This document shows, in pieces, positions 10,095-21,487 of a DNA stretch of 64,000 nt. The stretch's first letter is position 1, and the number at the start of each line of letters is the position of its first letter. Below the pieces are notes generated by a model. It was not told the DNA's origin. It ran no database searches and worked only from the letters and a program-made list of their open reading frames with translations. Location of the stretch: the NCBI GenBank assembly GCA_001972305.1, contig BDDD01002104.1, positions 117,698-181,697 on the forward strand, given 5' to 3'. This stretch comes from Cephalotus follicularis. Lineage: Eukaryota; Streptophyta; Magnoliopsida; Oxalidales; Cephalotaceae. A program made the translations under genes and the position numbers.

Positions 10095-10290
10095 GCTCTG
10101 TCCGAGGAGAACATGTTGTCCGAGGAGACTTCCGAGGAGAACGTGTTGTCCAGGGAGGACATGCCCGAGGATGACATGCCCGGGGAGTCCATGCCCGGAG
10201 AGGACATGCCTGGGGAGGACATGTCCGTGGTCAGTCGTCCAATGAGGACATGCCCGAGGATGGCTCATCTGGGGAAGGCATGTCTTCGGA
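10095..10290 (+). repeat. Short tandem array, GAGGACATGCCCGGG-type units (15-18 bp)
   Basis: About ten to twelve degenerate 15- or 18-bp units alternate GAGGA and CATGCCCG-like words. Period lengths divisible by three create long spurious frames with MSSPGMSSPGM-like peptides. The array is present with different unit order in the other LTR E copy (55195-55372). Confidence 0.8.
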
Positions 10291-10646
10291 TGGAGGTGCA
10301 AGCTTGGCTTGTGCTTGTCGAGTTGTGTTGTGTGATGTTGGCATCCCCTGCCCGAGACCCCTGGCAATGCGTAGTGTTGTGTTCTCTGCCTCGGCTCCCT
10401 CCCTTGGCACTTTCCTTTATTGGAACGGTGCGTTTGGGTAGTGGTTGTGGTGTGTGTTTGCTTTAGTTAAACGGTGAGTTTTTGGAATGGTTTTATGTAA
10501 GGCTTATTTACAGTTATGCCATTTCCTGTTTTATTTCTTCCCTGCCATGTGTTTTGGCGTTGTTTTGGCTTAGAGGAGATGGGAAATTCCTCCTTCCCAT
10601 CGGGCGATTCGTCCGTGGTGGTTACCCTGAGGGACGGGTCGTCACA

Positions 10647-11641
10647 CTGCCAACAAGTGAAGGGCGAGCATCAATTACCAAAGGGAACTTTGCAATCGCT
10701 TCCCATACCTGAGTGGAAGTGGGAACACATCAGTATGGACTTTGTAACAGGACTCCCAAGGATAGCAAAAGGGAATAACGCAATATTGTGGATCGATTAA
10801 CAAAATCTGCTCATTTTCTACCGCTCAAGGACAGTTATTCATTGAGTCAGTTGGCTAAGATTTATGAACAAGAGATTATCAGGTTACATGATGTACCAGT
10901 ATCTATAGTTTTAGATCGAGATACCCGCTTCACGTCACGCTTTTTGAAATTTCTACAGAATTCCTTGGGTACAAGGCTAAATTTTAGCACGGCCTACCAT
11001 CCATAGACTGATGGGAAATCTTAATGCACTATTCAAACACTAGAAGACATGCTACGTGCTTGTGTTATAGATTTTCAAGGGAGTTAGGAACAACATGCCA
11101 CTATGATCGAATTTTCCTACAATAACAGCTTCCAAACTAGCATTCAGATGGCACCTTTCGAAGCACTTTACGGACAGAGGTGTCGGACGCCGATATGTTG
11201 GGATGAAGTAGGAGAAAGAAAGATGTTTGGACAAGAGATGGTGCAAATAACAACTGAGAAAGTGAAGCTGATTTAGAAATGCCTTTTAACAACCCAAAGT
11301 AGACAGAAGAGCTATGAAGATAAAAGGCGTAGAGAGCTACAGTTTGGAGTGGGTGATCATGTTTTTCTTAAAATATCGCCATGGAAAGGAGTTATGAGGT
11401 TTAGAAAGAAAGGAAAACTCAGTCCTCGATTCATTGAACCATTTGAGATTTTGGAGAGAATTGGAGAGGTTGCGTATAGGCTTGAATTACCACCAAGTCT
11501 CTCCCACGTTCACAATGTGTTCCATGTATCCTTACTCCGAAACTATATGGCCAACCCCTCTCATGTTCTAAGAGCGGAACCGATAAAGTACATGAAGATT
11601 TGTCATATAATGAACAACCAGTGGAAATCTTGGATTATAAA
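10647..11641 (+). pseudogene. Tekay-like chromovirus integrase remnant
   Basis: It opens inside the HHCC zinc finger (CQQVKGEHQ). It continues through [16 protein letters not shown] (first catalytic Asp), SIVLDRDTRFTS (second Asp) and the region where the catalytic Glu should lie, which is disturbed near 11005-11030 by stops. The C-terminal domain follows (DHVFLKISPWKG, FHVSLLRNY). Frames at 10788-11006 and 11349-11684 keep parts of it; stops and frameshifts separate them. It is truncated before the chromodomain by the LTR B start at 11642. It represents a further gypsy element whose gag, RT and LTRs are not in the window. Confidence 0.8.
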
Positions 11642-11756
11642 TGTAACGCCCGAGATTTCCCTATGTTGTAATTTCATAATGTAATGTGTTTTTATTGTGG
11701 AATTAATAAAAGAATGGATTTCCAAAGCTTTGATGATGTTATCCAAACTCTAATAA
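11642..11756 (+). mobile_element. First 115 bp of LTR 'B' (5' LTR of element B)
   Basis: TGTAACGCCCGAGATTTCCC onward matches the LTR start at 32942 almost base for base, until AATAA at 11752-11756, where the sequence switches to element A. The matching right-hand end of this LTR resumes at 21604. Confidence 0.75.
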
Positions 11757-12027
11757 GCATGATAATATTCCAGCATTCCAATAAATAATTCATAAATAAA
11801 TTTGCGGAAGCATTCAGTAAGCCGGAATATAAATACAAGTCATGCTCACGCATCCCATACTACGTGCAGGCATAATCTAATAATTATCCTTAACATAAGG
11901 AAAATACTACAATACGGGGTATGAATCGTTCATTACAAATTACTATACAACATCATAAATAACAACCTTAAGTTGACAAATAGAAGCTCTCCATGCTTCA
12001 GCAGCAATCTCCAAATCTTCGCTTAAT

Positions 12028-12067
12028 CTGAAATTGTAGGGGTTAGCCGTTGTCCTCACTTGGCTAA
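12028..12067 (-). promoter_or_regulatory. Hairpin plus branch-point/acceptor-like module, LTR A (left)
   Basis: On the minus strand TTAGCC (12067-12062) and GGCTAA (12048-12043) pair around a 13-nt loop. CTAAC then leads into CCCTACAATTTCAG ending at 12028. The right LTR has the same module at 19397-19421. Confidence 0.5.
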
Positions 12068-12887
12068 GTAGGAAGATAATGCATGTTAACGAATATATGA
12101 ATGCAACATGTATGATAGTTTATATTTAAAATAACATTTAAATGTGCCAATATATAAGCAATCATGCCAAGTGGCCATAGACAATCCATATGCAAGAATA
12201 CCGCACAAGGGTACAATCAATCAATCCAATGGTTGTCCAAAGACCAGTATTGGGCATCAAGACGTCGCTAACCCCTAGCCTACGTCGAGCCACCTAGCTA
12301 TCACCCCATCTCCGCTGATGATAGGAGGTAAACAGTACTACCGGCATTAATCGGGTAGTTAACAATCAAGCTCTGCATTGCAGGCAGTTTTGGTGTGTAC
12401 TCTAGCCAACTCCTGGCACATAGGACCACCTCTATTAGCCAGTGACCTCTGCCATCACTCGACTAATCGGCAATGTGCATAGACAATCAATTCAATCAGT
12501 GTAATTCTATAATAATACTACATATATAAATAATATGCAATATCAAAGTGTTTTCTTTAGAAGCATATAACATTTCAGTGATCGTACATCTCATATGAGG
12601 AAAACGAAATCAATACAGTAGTGGTTTCCAGTTTGGGAAACAAAACAGTAGGTGCCTCACATAGGAGGAACATCAGTAGTTCCTTTAAAACAATAGTTTT
12701 CATTTGAAAATGATAGTTAAACCATGAATTGTGCATATAGCACATAATTCGTTCGATCATTGAAATACAAGTGGTAGTGGTGTTACATAACACCAAAACA
12801 GTATATTCTATATGATGGTAGCATATACAGTTCAACAACATTACAAGACAGTAGCAATTCAATCTATATCATGCATTTTTACCCAGG

Positions 12888-13012
12888 ACAGTCGACTGCT
12901 CTCAAGAACAATCGGTTGTTTTGGTTGAGTAGTCGACTGTTTTGTCTTAACAGTCGACTGGATAGGGTTGAGTAGTCAACTGCCATGAAGAACAGTCGAC
13001 TGCTTCTGCCCA
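12888..13012. repeat. CAGTCGACTG array 2 in LTR A (left)
   Basis: Six copies, intact or mutated, of the 10-bp palindrome CAGTCGACTG occur at about 20-25-bp spacing, often preceded by AAGAA. The array lies about 1.3 kb from the LTR start. Confidence 0.85.
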
Positions 13013-14063
13013 GAACATGCAGGCAGTAGCAGTTGTGTAATTTTTCAATGTCTAGTGCAATCCAATCAATACATGCAATCAAGTAGGAAATAAACATACA
13101 TGATATGCATAATATATCTTCCATAAACATGTCATTACCCCTACCTTAATAGCTTAGCCCAAGATCAATTGGAATGATCTTTCTCTTTGAGTTTCCAAGC
13201 CTCTTTCACCAATCACTTCTTTAATTCCAACAGAATACAATCTATACAGTGCATGCATGTTTACAGACACATGCATTAGTACCAGCAGGTTTCAGTAATC
13301 TCAGGACAACTATAATTCCAACAGTAGTTAATCACTAGTCCAAGAAGCTTCATAACTATCCTTTATTACCATATCTCTATGAACCTTATGTCAAGTATCC
13401 TTCAATTCCAACTTCTTGATCTTAAAGGTGTGAACAGAAGGTGTGACTATACTTAAGAGAATCAATGTACATTTATCTTGACAACTAACAAGAACTGTAA
13501 TCCAATTAGAGGTTAAAATCTCCATTTACACTTGAACCATTTATCACTTTTGATTTCAATTCTAGAAGTTGTTAATCTTTATCCATGTTAACAGAAGGTA
13601 TTAAACATCTTCCTAGTCACACTATCATCACATTAACAGTGGGTTCGAATTGGAAACTTATCAGGAGAATCCAAGCTTCAATTCTCTCTCTTTTGCAATC
13701 TAAGCTTTCACATGCATCCACTTGCCAACCATTCTCCAGCAATTCCCTCTTCTCTCAGTGTTTTCTAACACACATTCAGCTGCTGGACAGCTGATATAAA
13801 GGTTTAAGATCCTTGAATTCGCCAGGCTCCATTTCACAGCTTCTCTCATTTCCTTCTCTCTCTCACATGCACTCCTCTTTCTCACCTTTCTCCCTTATAT
13901 TTTGCAGGTTGCAGGTCTGCAATTCTTGCAGAGGTAATAGAGGACATGCAAGGCACTCCCCTTGCATGTTATGGCAGCTGGTGACACGCATTTCGCATGC
14001 ATGCCACATTTAGAACACTTGGCATAACTGTCTCTGCGTCTGCCATGTGCCTATTCTGTACCA

Positions 14064-14152
14064 TTCCAGTCGACTGTCTTCAACAGGCAGTCGACTACCC
14101 ACTCTCACCTCAGACAGTCGACTGTTCCCCTGCGACAGTCGGTTGTCGATGG
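14064..14152. repeat. CAGTCGACTG array 1 in LTR A (left)
   Basis: Four copies of CAGTCGACTG, the last mutated to CAGTCGGTTG, lie about 160-250 bp from the LTR start in the U3 region. Confidence 0.85.
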
Positions 14153-14316
14153 CTGTTTTAGGGTTTCTTAAGTTTGATACTTCACCAATTGTACATCCAT
14201 TCATCCCAAGCAATTACCAATCACAATTTTATAATAATTGGACGTTAAATTCAAGTGAGTGCACATTTTATTAATTAATGTTACAATGTACACGAATTGA
14301 ATTTACGGTTATTACA

Positions 14317-14332
14317 TTCCCCCCTCCTTAAA
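14317..14332 (-). other. Polypurine tract of element A
   Basis: On the minus strand AAGGAGGGGGGAA lies directly before the TGTAATAACC start of the 3' LTR. It is the expected plus-strand primer. An identical tract precedes the inverted LTR piece of A2 at 28386-28402. Confidence 0.85.
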
Positions 14333-14362
14333 GAAAATTCTCCCTCGAATTTAGCCCTTACA

Positions 14363-15031
14363 TTACATTTCGAACAGGTGGGGAAATGTCTCCCTCATTT
14401 TGTCCTCACGATCCCACGTAGCTTCCTCCGCTCCGTGAAAACGCCACAACACTTTTACCATAGGAATGGTCTTGTTCCTTAGTACCATTTCCATTCGATC
14501 TACAATCCTTGACGGCCTTTCCTCATATGTCAATCTAGGGCTAATGAATCCAGGGTCGTAGCTCAAAATATGAGATGGGTCGGGTACGTATTTCCGTAGC
14601 ATGGAGACATGAAATGCGTTATGCACGTTCGACAAACTAGGCGGTAGTGCAATCTGGTATGCTACCTCCCCTACTCTCTCCAGTATCTCATAAGGTCCAA
14701 TATACCTTGGAGCCAACTTCCCTTTTAGGCCAAAACGGTGTATCCCTTTCGAAGGCGAGATCTTCAGGAATACATGATCTTCTTTCTCGAACTGTAGCTT
14801 TCTTCTCTTGCTATCGGCGTAACTCTTCTGCCGACTTTGTGCAGCTAGCAATCTCTTCTTGATCATCTCCACTTTATGAGTCGTTTCTTGTACCAAGTCT
14901 GGTCCAAGCACTTGCCTCTCACCTACTTCGTCCCAGCAAATAGGTGACCTACACTTCCTCCCATATAAAGCTTCATAGGGAGCCATTCCAATGCTGGTGT
15001 GAAAAATGTTGTTGTAAGAGAACTCAATCAA
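14363..15031 (-). pseudogene. Element A pol, C-terminal part: integrase end and chromodomain
   Basis: A 222-codon minus frame opening [20 protein letters not shown], the conserved stretch after the integrase core. It continues with the C-terminal integrase domain (DHVFLKISPSKG, YEILERVGEVAYQ, FHVSMLRKY) and ends in a chromodomain-like module (VKVLWRFHGAEEATWDRED). This marks a Tekay/Del-type chromovirus. Chromodomains of this class are thought to steer integration to heterochromatin. A stop near 15040 separates it from the upstream pol frame, and it reads on in the same frame. The stop codon lies about 30 bp before the polypurine tract. Confidence 0.85.
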
Positions 15032-15046
15032 TGCCAGATGATCCTC

Positions 15047-17011
15047 CTAACTCCCAACAAAATCAATCATACAAGCCCGTAGCATATCCTCCAGAGTCTG
15101 AATCGTACGCTCGGACTGTCCGTCAGTCTGTGGGTCAAATGCAGTGCTAAAGTTCAAGGTTGTTCCCATCACTGTTTGGAACTTCTTCAAGAACCTTGAA
15201 GTAAATCTAGAATCTCGGTCACAAACAATACTGACCGGTACCCTACGCAATCTCACTATCTCCCGGATATACAATCGAGCAAGCTTCTCGATAGAATATG
15301 TCATGTTCATCGGAAGAAAGTGAGCATACTTGGTGAGTCTGTCCACTACTACCCACACTACTTCATGCTGATTTCGTGACCTCGGTAAGCCTGACACGAA
15401 GTCCATGGTCACATGCTCCCATTTCCATTCAACCACTGGTAGTGATTGTAGTAGTCCCGCAGGTTTCTGATGTTCAGCCTTCACTCTCTGGCAGGTCAAA
15501 CATCTTGCTACATATTCTGCAATTTCCCTCTTCATACCACTCCACCAGTAGTTCTTTTTCAGCTCGTGCCACATCTTGGAACTCCCTGGGTGGACACTGT
15601 ACTTTGATTTGTGAGCTTGTTGCAGTAGCTCATTCTTGATGCTCTCGTTATCCGAAACACATATCCTCCCTCGGAACCTCAATATGCCATCAGTATGAAT
15701 GGAGAACTCAGAATTAGTGTCTAGGTTCTCACGAATACTCCACAATTCAGAATCACTATACTGAGCAGTCTGAATATGCTCCAGAAGTTCCGATTGTGCT
15801 CTCATACTTGCCACGATAACTCCTCGGGAAACCATGAACGGATTCCATCTCTGAAATTCCTCCAATAGCTTCCACTGTGAAACCATTGCTCTAGCAATCA
15901 TTGCCTTGCGACTCAGCGCATCAGCCACTACATTTGCCTTTCCCGGGTGGTATTGAATATTACAGTTGTAGTCATTAAAGAATTCCACCCATCGCCTCTG
16001 TCTCATGTTGAGCTCCTTCTGGGAAAACAAGTATTTCAAACTGTTATGGTCAGTAAAAATCTCAAACTGAGCACCATAGAGGTAGTGCCTCCATTTCTGC
16101 AAAGGAAAAACTATGGCTGCCAACTCAATATCGGGTACGGGATAATTTTCCACGTACGGCTTTAAGTTCCTTGATGCGTATGCAATCACTCTACCATGTT
16201 GCATAAGAACGCATCCCAATCCTTTCCCAGAAGCATCAGTGTAGACAGTAAATCCCTCATTACCCTCTGGTAGTGTTAACACTGGAGCCGTAATCAATCG
16301 ACTCTTCAACTCTTTGATACTTGTCTCACGAGAATCATCCCACACAAAACTGGACTTCTTCTGAGTCAACTGTGTCGGTGGTGTAGCAAGCTTCGAAAAT
16401 CCCTTGATGAATCTCCGGTAATAGCCAGCCAACCCCAAGAAACTACGAACCTCTGCAACGTTCCTCGGTCGGGGCCAATCAACAATACTCTCTATCTTTG
16501 AAGGGTCCACTGACAATGCTTCCCTCGACACTACGTGACCTAGGAAAGTCACATGATGTAGCCAAAATTCGCACTTGCCGAATTTGGCGTATAGCTGTTC
16601 CTTCCGTAGTGTTTGCAGTACAATTCTCAAATGTTGCATGTGTTCCTCAATGCTCTTTGAATAAATCAGGATATCGTTTAGAAATATAACGACAAACTGG
16701 TCAAGATAAGGTTGGAACACTTTGTTCATCAAATACTTAATGGCTGCAGGAGCATTCGTCAAACCAAACGGCAGTATCAGAAATTCATAATGCCCATATC
16801 CGGTTCGAAATGCGGTTTTCTCCACATCACCTTCTCTAATCCTCAACTGATGATAACCTGTTCTTAGGTCAAGTTTGGAGAATACAGTTGAGCCTTGCAA
16901 TTGGTCGAACAATTCCTCAATATGTGGCAGAGGATACTTGTTCTTCACCGTCACTTGATTTAGTAGCCTGTAGTCAATGCATAGCCGCATCCATCCATCC
17001 TTCTTTTTCAC
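15047..17011 (-). pseudogene. Element A pol: reverse transcriptase, RNase H, integrase (catalytic Asp lost)
   Basis: A 654-residue open stretch whose first Met (17011) is internal to RT; a stop near 17037 cuts it from the upstream part. RT spans roughly residues 1-205. Its active-site motif reads FLND (110-113), where related copies have FLDD or FIDD, so one metal-binding aspartate is replaced. RNase H shows TDASGKG near 258 and TDHNSLKYL near 320. [15 protein letters not shown] lies near 355. An HHCC finger (HPGSSKM...[12 protein letters not shown]) is followed by the integrase core with [17 protein letters not shown] and QTDGQSERT. It is the best preserved Tekay pol here, disabled by the FLND change and two nonsense codons. 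Confidence 0.9.
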
Positions 17012-17035
17012 AAACAGAACCGGTGGTCCCCACGG

Positions 17036-17938
17036 TTATACACTTGGTCTGATAAAGCCCTTGTCAAGATAATCCTGCAATTCAACTTTCAACTCCTTTA
17101 GTTCGACAGGAGCCATTCGGTACGGTGCTCTGGATATAGGAGCAGTTCCAGGCAACAACTCAATACTGAACTCTATATCTCTCTCCGGTGGCAACGAAGT
17201 GAGCTCATCTGGAAACACATCAGGAAATTCACATACAACATGCACTTGTTCAATACTAGGCATACCTTTCGTATGATCAATCACATACGCCAAATAGCCT
17301 TCACATCCTTGCTTGAGATATTTCTGTGCTCGAGTATAGGAAATGATCGGAGTAGTAACATTCTTCTCTCCAATAAACTTGCACTCAGTCCCATCTTGCA
17401 GATAAAATGTCATCATCTTGTTGTAGCAGTCAACACAAGCATGATGAGCATACAGCCAGTCCATCCCCAAGATTATATCGAAATCCCAGATAGGTAACAC
17501 TATCAGGTCAGCAGATAATTCAATTCCAGCTACCATGATCTCACAGTCTTTCATAACAGTATCAGATAGAAGACAAGTACCCGCAGGAGTACTCACTTCC
17601 AATACGTAAGGTAGTCTAGAAGTAATACCATGCAAATTGCGAGCAAATTCATATGCAATGAATGAATGCGTCGCTCCTGGATCAATCAACACATGAGCTA
17701 ATATGCCATATATATAAATAGTACCTCCCACAACAGTAGTAGATTCTGACACATCATCTGTAGATAAGGTGTAGACCCTACCTTTCACAATCCCCTTTCC
17801 GGTGTCTCTCCGCGGTTGAGCTACCGCAACACTACCACTAGCACCAGCACTTCCCTGTTGGCCGCATGCTTGATCCCTCATCATCGGGCAATTAATCACC
17901 ATGTGATCCTGTGATCCACACCTCAAGCACTTTCCCAT
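17036..17938 (-). pseudogene. Element A zinc knuckle, aspartic protease and start of RT
   Basis: This 300-codon frame opens with a CX2CX4HX4C nucleic-acid-binding knuckle (residues 4-17, CLRCGSQDHMVINC). The protease follows, with its active-site triplet in LIDPGATHSF (Asp 86) and the conserved ILGMDWL near 157. A linker with [19 protein letters not shown] leads to the RT entry at GFIRPSV. A TAA stop at 17036 interrupts PWG...VLFVKKKDG of RT. In element A2 the same codon is TCA. In an intact element this would be continuous with gag and pol as one polyprotein. Confidence 0.88.
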
Positions 17939-18945
17939 CTTTTTCCAGCATTCGGTCTCATCATGATTCTGACGATCGGAAAAAGTACATCCACCTGCAT
18001 TCCGTTGACTGTTTTGGCTCTGAGTCCTTGATCGTGTGCGGCGAGAACCTCCTTGACCTCTGTTATCAGATCTGGTTGACTTAGCAGGATTATTGCTTCC
18101 CTGCCCCTGTGACTGTACGACACTTGATTGATTAGTACGAGTTCATTCTGCCCTTCTCTCATTTGCGTCAGCCTCCAGAATCATCGCTCTCTCAGCGACA
18201 TCAACAAAAGTGGTCAGCTGCAACATCAACAATTTACATCTGATATCTGGTCGAAGGCCTTTCAGGAACCTTCGGATCATTCGTGCTTCACCCTCCACTA
18301 GATGAGGTGTGTGTCTTGCCAGCTCCACAAATCTAGTCTGGTACTGAGCTACCGTCATGTCTCCTTGATGTAACTCCATCAGTTCAGTCTCCCATCGGTC
18401 GCGCTCAATCTGTGGTGCATAAGCCTCAAGAAACTCAGACTGAAATCTGTCCCAAGTCTGATCAAGTCCACGGGCTTCCCATTTTGCTTCAGTCCTTTCC
18501 CACCAGTAAGTCGCCTCGCCCCATAAGTGGTATACGGCAAAGTTAAGCTTCTGCTCATCGGTATACTCCAGAGCAACAAATATTTTCTCCAGGTCTCTAA
18601 TCCACTGCTCGGCCATAGTAGCATTCAGTTCACCATTGAAAGTCGGAGGATTCTGTCTCATGAACCACTCCAGATCTCGGCCAAATCCACCGGCATGGAA
18701 AGCTTCAGGTGCTTGCGGATAGGTACGGTTAGCCTCGTATATTTACCGAATCTGTTCCATGTTGGCCGCGTTCGCTTGCATCTATTGTTGAAAGAGATCA
18801 GCCATATGGTCAAAGTGACTCCTCTCATCATATGTTGGGGGAACATTCACTCCTTCATTCACTGCCGAGTTATTTCCAGGTACCGGCAGTGCGTTGACAC
18901 CTTCATCGGCTCTACGCCTTCCTCTTCTTCCTCTTCGTAGGTTCA
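17939..18945 (-). pseudogene. Element A gag (capsid region), broken
   Basis: The likely start is the ATG at 18945-18943, followed by an arginine-rich stretch (LRRGRRGRRR). Two stop codons interrupt the N-terminal part. The frame at 18143-18661 carries the Retrotrans_gag-type core, with PPTFNGEL, LWGEATYWWE and GDMTVAQYQTRFVELARH. A TGA near 18143 breaks the chain before the zinc knuckle in the next feature. A2 has an arginine codon (CGG) at that place. The PBS lies about 90 bp upstream. Confidence 0.85.
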
Positions 18946-19034
18946 TTCAGTTTCCTATATGGAATGACATAATCATTAGGAAACAGCTCAATTAACTTCC
19001 GAGAAACTTATCCCAGCTTAGCATATATGGAATA

Positions 19035-19046
19035 TGCTCTGATACC
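19035..19046 (-). other. Primer binding site of element A (initiator-Met tRNA type)
   Basis: The minus strand reads CGGTATCAGAGC, one mismatch from the standard TGGTATCAGAGC, four bases after the LTR end TGTGACA (19051). Confidence 0.85.
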
Positions 19047-19396
19047 GTGCTGTCACACCCCGGTTTCCCAACTTACATTAGACAAGCATATATGGTGATA
19101 TCAGAAATAAGCATGATAATATTCCAGCATTCCAATCAACAATTCATAAATAAATTTGTGAAAGCATTCAGCAAGCCGGAATATAAATACAAGTCATCCG
19201 AACGCATCTCATACTACGTGCAGGCATAATCCAATAATTATCCTTAACATAAGGAAAATACTACAATACGGGGTATGAACCGTTCATTACAAATTACTAT
19301 ACAACATCATAAATAACAACCTTAAGTTGACAAATAGAAGCTCTCCAAGCTTCAGCAGCAATCTCCAAGTCTTCGCTTAATCTGAAACTGTAGGGG

Positions 19397-19421
19397 TTAG
19401 CCGTTGTCCTCACTTGGCTAA
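19397..19421 (-). promoter_or_regulatory. TTAGCC/GGCTAA hairpin, LTR A (right)
   Basis: Same module as 12043-12067, with both stem arms intact and a 13-nt loop. It precedes CCCTACAGTTTCAG (minus). Confidence 0.5.
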
Positions 19422-20239
19422 GTAGGAAGATAATGCATGTTAAGGAATATATGAATGCAACATGTATGACAGTTTAAATTTAAAATAACATTTAAATGTG
19501 CCAATATATAAGTAATCATGTCAAGTGGCCATAGACAATCCATATGCAAGAATACCGCACAAGGGTACAATCAATCAATCCAGTGGTTGTCCGAAGACCA
19601 GTATTGGGCATCAAGACGTCGCTAACCCCTAGCCTACGTCGAGCCACCTAGCTATCACCCCAACTCCGCTGATGATAGGAGGTAAATAGTACTACGGGCA
19701 TTAAGCGGGTAGTTAACAATCAAGCTCTGTATTGCAGGAAGTTTTGGTGAGTACTCTAGCCAACTCCTGGCACATAGGACCACATCCGTTAGCCAGTGAC
19801 CTCTGCCATCACTCGACTAATCGGCAATGTGCATAGACATTCAATTCAATCAGTGTAACTCAATAATAATACTACATATATAAATAATATGCAATATCAA
19901 AGTGTTTTCTTTCGAAACATATAACATTTCAGTGATCGTACATCTCATATGAGGAAAACGATATCAATACAGTAGTGGTTTCCAGTTTGGGAAACAAAAC
20001 AGTAGGTGCCTCACATAGGAGGAAAATCAGTAGTTCTTTTAAAACAATAGTTTTCATTTGAAAATGATAGTTAAACCATGAATTGTGCATATAGCACATA
20101 ATTCGTTTGATCGTTGAAATACAAGTGGTAGTGGTGTTACATAACACCAAAACAGTATATTCTATATGATGGTAGCATATACAGTTCAACAACATTACAA
20201 GGCAGTAGCAATTCAATCTATATCATGCATTTTTACCCA

Positions 20240-20360
20240 GGACAGTCGACTGCACTCAAGAACAGTCGGCTGTTTTGGTTGAGTAGTTGACTGTTTTGTC
20301 TTAACAGTCGACTGGATAGTGTTGAGTAGTCGACTGCCATGAAGAATAGTCGACTGCTTC
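20240..20360. repeat. CAGTCGACTG array 2 in LTR A (right)
   Basis: Six copies, intact or mutated, at the same LTR position as 12888-13012. Confidence 0.85.
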
Positions 20361-21406
20361 TGCCCAGAACATGCAGGCAGTAGCAGCTGTGTAATTTTTC
20401 AATGTCTAATGCAATCCAATCAATACATGCAATCTAGTAGGAAATAAACATACATGATATGCATAATATATCATTACCCCTACCTTAATAGCTTATCCCA
20501 AGATCAATTGGAATGATCTTTCTCTTTGAGTTTCCAAGCCTCTTTCACCAATCACTTCTTTAATTCTAGCAGAATACAATCTATACAGTGCATGCATGTT
20601 TACAGACACATGCATTAGTACCAGTAGGTTTCAGTAATCTCAGGACAACTATAATTCAAGCAGTAGTTAATCACTAGTCCAAAAAGCTTCATAACTATCC
20701 TTTATTACCATATCTCTATGAACCTTATGTCAGGTATCCTTCAATTCCAACTTCTTGATCTTAAACGTGTGAATAAAAGGTGTGACTATACTTAAGGGAA
20801 TCAATGTACATTTATCTTGACAACTAACAAGAACTATAATACAATTAGAGGTTATAATCTCCATTTACACTTGAACCATTTATCACTTTCTATTTCAATT
20901 CTAGAAGTTGTTAATCTTTATTCATGTTAATAGAAGGTATTAAACATCTTCCTAGTCACACTATCATCACATTAACAGTGGGTTCGAATTGGAAACTTAC
21001 CAGGAGAATCCAAGCTTCAATTCTCTCTCTTTTGCACTCTAAGCTTTCACATGCATCCACTTGCCAACCATTCTCCAGCAATTCCCTCTTCTCTCAGTGT
21101 TTTCTAACACACATTCAGCTCCTGGACAGCTGATATAAAGGTTTAAGAACCTTGAATTCGCCAGGATCCATTTCGCAGCTTCTCTCCTTTCCTTCACTCT
21201 CTCACATGCACTCCTCTTTCTCACCTTTCTCTATTCTATTTTGCAGGTTGTAGGTTTGCAATTCTTGCAGTGGGAATAGAGGACATGCAAGGCACTCCCC
21301 TTGCATGTTATGGCAGCTGGTGACACGCATTTCGCATGCATGCCACATTTAGAACACTTGGCATCATTGTCTCTGTGTCTGCCAGGTACCTATTCTGTAC
21401 CATTCC

Positions 21407-21487
21407 AGTCGACTGTCTTCAACAGGCAGTCGACTGCCCACTCTCGCCTTAGACAGTCGACTGTTCCCCTGCGACAGTCGGCTGTCG
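21407..21487. repeat. CAGTCGACTG array 1 in LTR A (right)
   Basis: Four copies, at the same LTR position as 14064-14152. Confidence 0.85.

Larger units (their letters stand above)
9030..10646 (+). mobile_element. LTR 'E' fragment, lacking its first ~0.5 kb and an internal ~0.47 kb
   Basis: It matches the reverse complement of 54831-56904 from CATCTTGGGGTTGG onward and ends GGGTCGTCACA at 10646. A segment present at about 55610-56110 in the other copy is missing near 9836. Contents are a 25-bp tandem repeat (9524-9750), a GAGGACATGCC array (10095-10290) and a T-arm-like hairpin (9427-9439). It abuts an integrase remnant starting CTGCC, so it was probably inserted in that element. Confidence 0.8.
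11757..14316 (-). mobile_element. 3' LTR of element A (minus strand), lacking its last ~60 bp
   Basis: In minus orientation it starts TGTAATAACC at 14316, right after a polypurine tract, and runs to 11757. The final ~60 bp, present in the right LTR (19051 onward), are missing. The two LTRs differ by a few percent by eye, so insertion was not very recent. It carries two CAGTCGACTG arrays and the TTAGCC/GGCTAA hairpin. Confidence 0.85.

Noticed and set aside
9935-10466. Long frames with MSSPGM- or EDMPGE-like repeats as a repetitive protein gene
   Set aside because: They arise from a 15/18-bp minisatellite inside LTR E and occur on both strands. No start context, domain or intact counterpart supports a gene.
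10647-10651. CTGCC at 10647-10651 and 59486-59490 as the two halves of one target-site duplication
   Set aside because: The order and 49-kb distance do not fit one insertion. Both places are the same conserved zinc-finger codons, so the match is expected.
12888-13012. CAGTCGACTG as engineered or cloning restriction sites
   Set aside because: Many mutated copies at matching places in several LTR copies show a natural, ageing repeat.
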